From JBDREF01 sp043820045 (GTDB lineage: Bacteria; Planctomycetota; Phycisphaerae; Sedimentisphaerales; Anaerobacaceae), in NCBI GenBank assembly GCA_043820045.1, contig JBDREF010000147.1, forward strand, positions 1-12,299: a DNA stretch of 12,299 nt. The letters are read 5' to 3'. Position numbers and translations under genes: made by a program. The notes beneath the pieces are model-generated. The model worked only from the letters and a program-made list of their open reading frames with translations. It made no database searches and was not told the origin of the DNA. This document shows, one piece after another, positions 1 through 5,183 of the stretch; the first letter of the stretch is position 1; each line of letters starts with the position of its first letter.

Positions 1-865
1 TATTACTCTGGGCGTCCGGGGGCATCTCTACGGCAGACCCGGCCAATGCCATAACCTCGGCACCCATCTGGGCGGGAGCAGCAAGTTCATCTTCGGCAGC
101 CATGTGCTCGGCCTCTGAGGCCAACACCGCTCCGGAGTCGCCTTCAGCTTCGCCCGGTTCGCCGCCTTCGCCCTCAGCCGTATAGATCTCATCGAGAATA
201 CCGCCCAGCGAAGTATCATCCGCCTGCAAAGAAAGGTCCAGCAAACCGGAGCCGCTGCCGAAGCTATCCAGGTTCACATCTTCTTCGATCTCTTCCAACG
301 GCACCTCGGGCGATGTTCCCGTCCCACCGGTTGGAATCGCCGTCTCGGCCATCGTATCATCCGCTATGTCGTAGTCCGAATCCGTCTCGCCGAGAACGCT
401 CGTTCCCATGCCGGTCAGTGCCGTGTCAGCGTCCGTCAGGTCGCTCGGAACAACCGGGGCCCCTGTCTCTGGCGCCAGGAAAATCTCACTCGAGCCTGCC
501 GCTGTTTCTTCCGCCGGTTCCGCTACCTCCATTTCCGGAGCATCTTCTTCCGTTATTTCCAGGTCTGGAAACTCCGCCGCATCGAACTGGTCCTCGGATA
601 TCTCAAGGTCCGGTAGCTCGCCCTCCAGCTCCTCGGGTTCGGAAAGTTCGAGTTCCGGAGTCTCTTCCGATCCTATAACGTCCGCTTCTCCGTGAGGAGT
701 CCCAAGGACTGACGCCAACTCTTCGACTTCCTCGACTTTGAACAGCACATTCGGGCCGTCCCGAAACTCACGCAACTTGCCGTCGTCAACCAACTGCTGC
801 AATTCGTTCTCCGTCTTGTTGAGTCTGTCGAGGGCCTCCTGCAATGAATAGAACATACCTGCCAT
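1..865 (-). CDS. Excisionase/MerR-like helix-turn-helix protein with long acidic tail (partial, C-terminus beyond window)
   Basis: The frame is open from ATG at 865 to the window edge, giving about 288 codons with no stop. Residues 3-55 (starting MAGMFYSLQEALDRLNKTEN, then a 'LVDDGKLREFRDGPNVLFKVEEVEEL' type stretch) look like the small winged HTH of MerR/excisionase proteins: a helix, a turn, a second helix and a basic GKLREFRDG wing. After it comes a long low-complexity region very rich in Glu and Asp, with loosely repeated PDLEI(S/T)E blocks at about residues 86-110, then Gly/Ser/Ala-rich stretches. Planctomycetes often encode such HTH proteins with acidic linkers, and their role is not established. 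The start is supported by a purine-rich GGAG/AGGTG upstream and by a good promoter. Whether it binds DNA or uses the fold as a protein-binding module cannot be told. A C-terminal membrane segment could lie outside the window. Confidence 0.8.
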   Translation of the reverse strand, partial: MAGMFYSLQEALDRLNKTENELQQLVDDGKLREFRDGPNVLFKVEEVEELASVLGTPHGEADVIGSEETPELELSEPEELEGELPDLEISEDQFDAAEFPDLEITEEDAPEMEVAEPAEETAAGSSEIFLAPETGAPVVPSDLTDADTALTGMGTSVLGETDSDYDIADDTMAETAIPTGGTGTSPEVPLEEIEEDVNLDSFGSGSGLLDLSLQADDTSLGGILDEIYTAEGEGGEPGEAEGDSGAVLASEAEHMAAEDELAAPAQMGAEVMALAGSAVEMPPDAQSN

Positions 866-882
866 AATCACCTGTCTCCAAC

Positions 883-939
883 AAGCCAAAAGCCTGGCTT
901 AGAACGGTTTTATTGGGGGGTCTCCATCAGAAAACCCCC
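883..939 (-). promoter_or_regulatory. Structured 5' leader of the HTH gene (two hairpins)
   Basis: Between the predicted transcription start (about 944) and the ATG at 865 the minus-strand RNA can form two stems. One uses arms 934-939 and 916-921 (GGGGGT with ACCCCC). The other uses arms 895-900 and 883-888 (AAGCCA with TGGCTT, 6-base loop). Neither is followed by a U-tract, so they are not terminators. The second stem sits just upstream of the GGAG/AGGTG ribosome-binding region. A role in translation control or RNA stability is inference only. Confidence 0.35.
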
Positions 940-950
940 TCACATTAGGT

Positions 951-979
951 ATTGTACCCTAACCACAGGAAATATGCAA
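951..979 (-). promoter_or_regulatory. Sigma-70-type promoter for the HTH gene
   Basis: On the minus strand TTGCAT (979-974) and TACAAT (956-951) are separated by exactly 17 bp. An A-rich tract (complement of 982-988) lies just upstream of the -35 box, like an UP element. The predicted start is near 944, giving a leader of about 80 nt before the ATG at 865. Confidence 0.65.
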
Positions 980-992
980 CCTTTTTTTGGCG

Positions 993-1041
993 AAAAATGG
1001 CCCGAAAGCCCGGCCTTTTTGGACCGCGGGTTTCGGGCCAT
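993..1041 (-). terminator. Rho-independent terminator downstream of the DUF4139/beta-helix genes
   Basis: Arms 997-1007 (ATGGCCCGAAA) and 1031-1041 are perfectly complementary over 11 bp. The stem then continues past one bulged base with CCCG (1009-1012) and CGGG (1027-1030). On the minus strand the stem is followed by a run of five Ts (997-993). It lies about 140 nt beyond the stop of the beta-helix gene and just before the promoter of the next gene. On the plus strand no T-run follows, so it appears one-directional. Confidence 0.7.
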
Positions 1042-1180
1042 CCCGAGTGCAATCGAGAGACCTGACCGAACCGCCGATTAACGTCGACCTTCCGCTAACT
1101 ATCCGGCTCAATTCCCTCTCATCTTCGCCGCGGAATCGCAACGACCTGCTCATTCTTCACCTCTGATATCCCCTTAGTGC

Positions 1181-2434
1181 CTACCATGCGGCGTTTGCAG
1201 TCCGAATGACGACGTTGATAAACAAAGTCTTGCCGACCTCAGTCATCTTCTCCGGCGATTCGGTGAAGCCCCAGAACAGGTATCGGTCGTGCTCCAGGGC
1301 CAGTGGGTAGTAACCGGGATAGGCAGCGTCCCCGGCGAGCAGCGTTACGGTCTCAGGCACCAGCGGGAGATAGAGAGTCGCATTTTTGCTCTGCGTGTAT
1401 AGTCGAAGGACTCGATCCTGCGGAATCTCGATTGCGTACGGCACGACGAACAGGGGATGCTTCGGATCGATCACGCTGATGCTGTCTCCATCGCCGTGCG
1501 CTCCGTTAGGCCAGCCGATGGACAGCCCCAGCACGCCGAAGAAATCATAGCCGCCCTCACCCATGCCGACGATGGGTCTGCCCGAACCTTGAATGGCGGC
1601 AGCGACTTGCGGATCATTCCAGGCAGCCGCATTCTCGGTATCATCCCCCACTATGATAAGATCAAGACCCTCCAACCCGACGGCCGGCGCCTGGTCTAAT
1701 CCAACCAAAATCGTCGGACAGCCGTAGTCGACAAGCAGCGACTGAAAACTCTGTGCCGCTCCCGCATCGGAACCGTAGATGTATGCAATACGAGGCAGGG
1801 ACATCGGCTGCGGCTGGATCGACATACTCGCTTCTCGCGTACCGCCGTAAGCCCCCATATTGACCCGCCCGCCGTGCGGCCATGTCTCGCCGCTCCAATC
1901 AGAATTCGGATCGCCAGCATCGATACAGGGACTCGTCACATCATCCTTAACCCAGCTTCCGCTGTTCGGGTCCCATCGCCCAGCCTGTGATTTCAAATGG
2001 TAATCGCCGTTAGTTGGATCAGCAAACAACGGGTCGCCACTGATGTTACCAATCCCCCGCCAGCCGCCTTGCACGTCAGAATGTGTCACAGTGATGGAAC
2101 TCTCCCACAGGTCGATCTCATTCGGACTGTTACCCCAGAGTATCGTATTGACCAGCGTGCCTGAGCAATCGCCGCTGCAATCAATCGCTCCGGCAGGACC
2201 GCCACTCGCCCCATTCCCGGTGAACGTGCAGTTCGTCAGCGTTGCCGTGCTGCTCTTTGTGATAACCATCGCCCCGCCATTCTCGGCGGTATTTCCGCTG
2301 AACGTGCAGTTCGTCAATACGCCGCTGCAATACCCCCAGTTGCACATTCCGCCGCCCCAGCGGGCCCAGTTGCCACTGAACGCACAGTTTGTCAGCGTCG
2401 GGCCATACCAAATAAACATCGCCGAAGCAAGCAA
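1181..2434 (-). CDS. Right-handed beta-helix repeat protein with C-terminal ThuA/GATase-like domain, N-terminally truncated
   Basis: Residues 1-95 contain beta-helix coils built on a TLTNC(A/T)F(S/T)GN motif every 26 residues, as in polymorphic outer-membrane-protein-like pectate-lyase folds. Residues 120-205 hold the closing block with GDPLFADP, SPCIDAGDPNSDW and GRVNMGAYGGT, a combination I associate with secreted planctomycete beta-helix proteins. From about residue 213 (LPRIAYIYGSDAGAAQSFQS...) there is an alpha/beta domain resembling ThuA-like or class I glutamine amidotransferase folds. Its GMGEGG turn lacks a catalytic Cys, so it probably binds rather than catalyses. Family members normally begin with a signal peptide and several more coils. 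Here there is none, and the frame begins mid-coil. The TTG start at 2434 is weak (AGGCAGG upstream); ATG at 2419 is an alternative. The frame continues upstream without a stop to the TGA ending the DUF4139 gene. It is either a decayed remnant or is expressed by coupling or read-through. Confidence 0.65.
   Translation of the reverse strand: MLASAMFIWYGPTLTNCAFSGNWARWGGGMCNWGYCSGVLTNCTFSGNTAENGGAMVITKSSTATLTNCTFTGNGASGGPAGAIDCSGDCSGTLVNTILWGNSPNEIDLWESSITVTHSDVQGGWRGIGNISGDPLFADPTNGDYHLKSQAGRWDPNSGSWVKDDVTSPCIDAGDPNSDWSGETWPHGGRVNMGAYGGTREASMSIQPQPMSLPRIAYIYGSDAGAAQSFQSLLVDYGCPTILVGLDQAPAVGLEGLDLIIVGDDTENAAAWNDPQVAAAIQGSGRPIVGMGEGGYDFFGVLGLSIGWPNGAHGDGDSISVIDPKHPLFVVPYAIEIPQDRVLRLYTQSKNATLYLPLVPETVTLLAGDAAYPGYYPLALEHDRYLFWGFTESPEKMTEVGKTLFINVVIRTANAAW
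2221..2394 (-). repeat. 78-bp periodic coding repeat (beta-helix coils)
   Basis: The motif TGAACGTGCAGTTCGTCA (plus-strand reading) recurs at 2221, 2299 and, diverged, 2377. The spacing is exactly 78 bp, or 26 residues, matching one turn of the beta-helix. The repeat is explained by the protein fold. Confidence 0.85.
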
Positions 2435-2470
2435 ATATAGGACCTGCCTGCCGGCCTCTGCATTTCTACC

Positions 2471-4240
2471 TCATTGGCGCCAGAAGTAATGCCAATTGTA
2501 TTCCAGCTCGATGGTCTTTCCGGGCTTAAGCTGGCATTCCCACGCGATACGGCCGACAGCGTTGAAATGGTACCACCAGTAGGGCCAGTTGTACCAGTGC
2601 CACCAGAACGGCAATTCGCCGGCAGCCATCCACTCGCCCTCGTGTCTGCCAAGGTGCTCGATCACGCCGTCGTTACTCGTGGTATCGATGTGGCCCAAAA
2701 CGGACCGCCGGATTTCCAAATCCGCGGCCTCGGCCCGGTGGTTTGTCAGGCGGATGGTCCCGGCGAGGTTACTTCGACCATAGGCATAGCCATCCCATTT
2801 GGCGGCATCAGGCACGCGGTCGGTTTCCTTGTCGAGCTTTTCGACAGAAATATCTACGGCACTGGTCAGCTCCAGGTCGCTTGATGCGCCGGGAGCGGTA
2901 TAGGTCATCATACCCTGTGCAACGATGCGGCCCTGACGGAGTATCAGCGCGGGGGCGGTGGTCAGCGGACATTTTGTGTCGTTAGCGAGGCGTATCTTGT
3001 GCATGACCTTCGGCGCATGATAGAGTTGCGCCAGTTTAGCCTGCTGGTCACTGTTGAAATTCTGGCGAACCTCTCTCGGCGGGCCGAATGGAAGATCGAG
3101 CACAAAAACGTCACGGTACGTCAGCTCGTACTCGGCAACCGGCACGACCATACGCTGACCTTTTTTCAATGTTACATGCTCCAGTGTGAAGACATACAGG
3201 TCCTCATTCGGCGCCGATTCTGCAACGTCGGGACCAAGATCGATGGCATCGCCGGGAGGCGGGACATCGACACGCCGTGCAGGCATCGCGGCCTGGGTCA
3301 TGATCATATTGGAGAAGGCGTAGGCGCTTTGGGTGTCGTTGCGGAAGTGCCGCGAGAGTTGTGCTACCGCTTGTTGCAGTGAGATAGGATCCGGCGTGTC
3401 CTGGAACGCGAATGTCGGCACGCCAATGACAAGATGGGCGGTGACGTCCTCGACGTCTGTCAGTTCGTTGATTACAGTCGCCTGCAGCTTGATGACCGCC
3501 TTGCCGTTGCCGTCGATATCAACTCGGTAGTTGGGAATCCAGCGGATACCTCGCTGGACATACACCATACCGACATTAGCCACACCCTCGGGCTCGCGCT
3601 TGCCCCAGTCCAGCCTGAGCGTCATTACGTCCCGGAATTCTTCACAAGCCACACCGGTCTTCGGCTCATCGAGAAAAGTTACCTCCCGAATCTGATTTAC
3701 GGACACGACCTTAACACCTTCGGCAACCTTCAGGAGCACAACATCGCTGCGCACGGGCAGGGCTTCCGGGGCACCGGGCGGGCTGGTACGGCCAAGCTCC
3801 TCGGAACTTCGAGCCGGAATCCCAAGAATAGTGGCTTCGTATGTGTTCTCCTCCTTGATCCGCACTCTGGCGCCGATGTTTCCTTCGATCAGTTCAGGGA
3901 TGGTCAGGGCAGTTCGTTCGAACGTGATGGCGCGTTTGTTGGCGGTGACCCCAACGAGTTTGGCTCTGGCGTCCGCCGAATAAGCCCAGAACGTCCCTAT
4001 GACAGGCCTTGGCAGGTAATCGATAGCCACGTTCCCGTCGGCGTCGGTCGGCACTTTGCCCTCGTGCAGGACGAAAGCGTGCCCGTCTTTGAAGATGGTG
4101 ATCTCTTTGACCGGCATACTTGCCGGCGACCCCTCTTTGACATCGGCCAATGCCTGTGTCGGAATGAGGACCATCACATAGATTCCGATGAGAGATGTAA
4201 TTATGAGAAATGATTTCTGATTCTGTTTTACGTGCAGCAT
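2471..4240 (-). CDS. Secreted DUF4139-family protein
   Basis: The 589-residue product starts with a signal peptide (hydrophobic core about residues 10-28, cleavage likely after residue 32, ...TQALA). The opening beta-strand motif EITIFKDGHAFVLHEG (about 45-60) and the central GIRWIPNYRVDIDGNGKAVI (231-250), followed by ATVINELTDVEDVTAHLVIG, match the layout of DUF4139 proteins, where a 'W.P.Y...' strand precedes a 'tVtN.t.ED' segment. Function in this family is unknown. Members are predicted beta-rich exported proteins, so a cell-surface role is likely. Residues 370-460 are further beta-sandwich-like sequence. The C-terminal 50 residues are extremely aromatic (WWHWYNWPYWWYHF near 545-558, ending WHYFWRQ). 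The start is supported by AAGGAG eight bases upstream. The gene is divergent from the response regulator and is followed in the same frame, after one TGA, by the beta-helix gene. Confidence 0.8.
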   Translation of the reverse strand: MLHVKQNQKSFLIITSLIGIYVMVLIPTQALADVKEGSPASMPVKEITIFKDGHAFVLHEGKVPTDADGNVAIDYLPRPVIGTFWAYSADARAKLVGVTANKRAITFERTALTIPELIEGNIGARVRIKEENTYEATILGIPARSSEELGRTSPPGAPEALPVRSDVVLLKVAEGVKVVSVNQIREVTFLDEPKTGVACEEFRDVMTLRLDWGKREPEGVANVGMVYVQRGIRWIPNYRVDIDGNGKAVIKLQATVINELTDVEDVTAHLVIGVPTFAFQDTPDPISLQQAVAQLSRHFRNDTQSAYAFSNMIMTQAAMPARRVDVPPPGDAIDLGPDVAESAPNEDLYVFTLEHVTLKKGQRMVVPVAEYELTYRDVFVLDLPFGPPREVRQNFNSDQQAKLAQLYHAPKVMHKIRLANDTKCPLTTAPALILRQGRIVAQGMMTYTAPGASSDLELTSAVDISVEKLDKETDRVPDAAKWDGYAYGRSNLAGTIRLTNHRAEAADLEIRRSVLGHIDTTSNDGVIEHLGRHEGEWMAAGELPFWWHWYNWPYWWYHFNAVGRIAWECQLKPGKTIELEYNWHYFWRQ

Positions 4241-4282
4241 TTTGCTTTCTCCTTTTTGAAATAGATTCTAAAATCGACTTGC

Positions 4283-4308
4283 GAACTATATAAATTATAC
4301 GATAGTTC
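4283..4308 (-). promoter_or_regulatory. Candidate -10 box within a dyad, upstream of the DUF4139 gene
   Basis: A 7-bp inverted repeat, GAACTAT (4283-4289) and ATAGTTC (4302-4308), encloses a perfect minus-strand TATAAT (4299-4294). No good -35 hexamer is found at 16-18 bp. That would fit a promoter needing an activator, or one blocked when a dimeric protein binds the dyad. The predicted leader is about 45 nt. Confidence 0.4.
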
Positions 4309-4311
4309 ATG

Positions 4312-4340
4312 TTGAATGATGGGTAAAATGCACGTAAAAT
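4312..4340 (+). promoter_or_regulatory. Candidate promoter of the two-component operon
   Basis: TTGAAT (4312-4317) and TAAAAT (4335-4340) are separated by 17 bp, predicting a start near 4347 and a leader of about 70 nt. A second perfect TATAAT lies at 4394-4399 but lacks a -35 box and would leave only about 10 nt before the ATG. The -10 box at 4335 overlaps a TTTAC half-site of the tandem array, suggesting control of this promoter. Confidence 0.45.
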
Positions 4341-4376
4341 GCCGCGTTAGCTTTTTTACAAAACATTTACACAACG
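4323..4376. promoter_or_regulatory. Putative response-regulator binding array (four TTTAC half-sites, 11-bp spacing)
   Basis: Plus-strand TTTACAAAAC and TTTACACAAC start at 4355 and 4366, exactly 11 bp apart. GTAAAATGC occurs at 4323 and 4334, also exactly 11 bp apart, and gives TTTAC on the minus strand. Two tandem pairs thus face opposite ways. OmpR/PhoB-family regulators typically bind tandem half-sites with an 11-bp period, and such a regulator is encoded immediately downstream. Autoregulation and control of the divergent DUF4139 gene is inference. Confidence 0.45.
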
Positions 4377-4415
4377 TCAGCTCTTATTTGGCCTATAATA
4401 TAAGTAAGGATACGT

Positions 4416-5141
4416 ATGGCCATGCAACAGAAAGCATCGATATTAGTCGTCGAAGATGAAGAGGCAATCCGGGCCGCTCTGACGGATTTCCTGGAATTCC
4501 ACGGCTTTGGTGTCACCGAAGCTGCCGACGGATTTGAGGCGGAGCGAACAGCGGCACAGAGGCAGTTCGACCTGATTCTACTCGATTTGATGCTGCCTAA
4601 AATCAGCGGCGAACAGTTGTGCGCCAAATGGCGTCACGATGGTTTGCAAACACCGATTATTATGCTGACCGCCAAGGGCCAGGAGAAAGAAAAAGTGGCC
4701 GGGCTGAATCTGGGGGCGGATGACTATATCACAAAGCCATTTTCGCTTGAAGAGCTTCTGGCGCGGATAAACGCCGTACTTCGCCGCACCGACCCGGCCC
4801 GGGCTGTCGGCCAGACTTTTACATTCGCAGATTTGGATGTTGATGTTGCGGCCTTGCATGTAAATCGCGGAGAAGAGGAAATAGAAATTAGCCTGCGAGA
4901 AGCTGGAATTATTCAATACTTTGCCGCCAATCCGAATCGGGTGATCAGCAGGGAAGAACTCTATAAAGAAGTATGGCATGAGCCAATGTCCGAATTAGGC
5001 ACGCGAACGGTTGATATGCACATCGCAAAGCTGAGAAGCAAGATCGAGCCGTCCCGGGGACCCCTTACGGGGAACACGACAGAGCCGCACATTATCAAAA
5101 CCGTCCGCGGCGCAGGATACAGATATGAAAGTGCTGGATAA
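4416..5141 (+). CDS. OmpR/PhoB-family two-component response regulator
   Basis: The 241-residue protein has a receiver domain (about 7-122) with acidic pocket E13/D14, phospho-acceptor D57 in LILLDLMLP, T85 and K107 (ITKPF). A winged-helix effector domain (about 135-238) follows, with recognition helix TVDMHIAKLRSKIE and wing HIIKTVRGAGYRY. Phosphorylated by the kinase encoded just downstream, it should bind direct-repeat DNA sites and control transcription. AAGGA five bases upstream supports the ATG at 4416; ATG at 4422 is a weaker alternative. The loop between recognition helix and wing is longer than usual: family members have a few residues such as 'DPxxP', whereas here it reads PSRGPLTGNTTEP. 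That insert is encoded by a 28-nt element also present in the kinase gene. The gene is divergent from the DUF4139 gene and forms an operon with the kinase (42-nt gap). Confidence 0.93.
   Translation: MAMQQKASILVVEDEEAIRAALTDFLEFHGFGVTEAADGFEAERTAAQRQFDLILLDLMLPKISGEQLCAKWRHDGLQTPIIMLTAKGQEKEKVAGLNLGADDYITKPFSLEELLARINAVLRRTDPARAVGQTFTFADLDVDVAALHVNRGEEEIEISLREAGIIQYFAANPNRVISREELYKEVWHEPMSELGTRTVDMHIAKLRSKIEPSRGPLTGNTTEPHIIKTVRGAGYRYESAG
5051..5078 (+). repeat. Family I dyad element, copy 1 (in the response regulator)
   Basis: The 28-nt sequence matches positions 5606-5633 at 26 of 28 bases. It contains GTCCCGGGGAC followed by CCCTTACGGGGAAC, so two overlapping short palindromes. It is read in frame as SRGPLTGNT, in the loop between the recognition helix and the wing. 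Confidence 0.75.
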
Positions 5142-5183
5142 AGTTCAACGTACAGTTTGTGCCTGAATACGGGTGAAGAACAA

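Noticed and set aside
455..485. GC-rich dyads (GGGGCCCC and CTGGCGCCAG) in the HTH gene, considered as further copies of the element family
   Set aside because: They do not share the GCCTGGCCCCAGGGG or GTCCC-N-GGGAC cores beyond general GC palindromy.
313..695. Plus-strand open frames rich in Pro/Ser opposite the HTH gene
   Set aside because: Their composition is the antisense image of the Glu/Asp-rich tail of the HTH protein.
959..1153. 64-codon minus-strand open frame with a fair ribosome-binding site (GAGGTGAAGA before ATG)
   Set aside because: It runs through the terminator hairpin and into the -35 box of the next promoter, and its product has no recognisable features. Chance is more likely.
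2221..2394. 78-bp direct repeats considered as CRISPR-like or mobile repeats
   Set aside because: The period equals 26 residues and the repeats encode beta-helix coils, so protein structure explains them.
3434..4213. 259-codon plus-strand open frame opposite the DUF4139 gene
   Set aside because: It is antisense to a well-supported secreted protein with signal peptide and family motifs, and shows no domain of its own.
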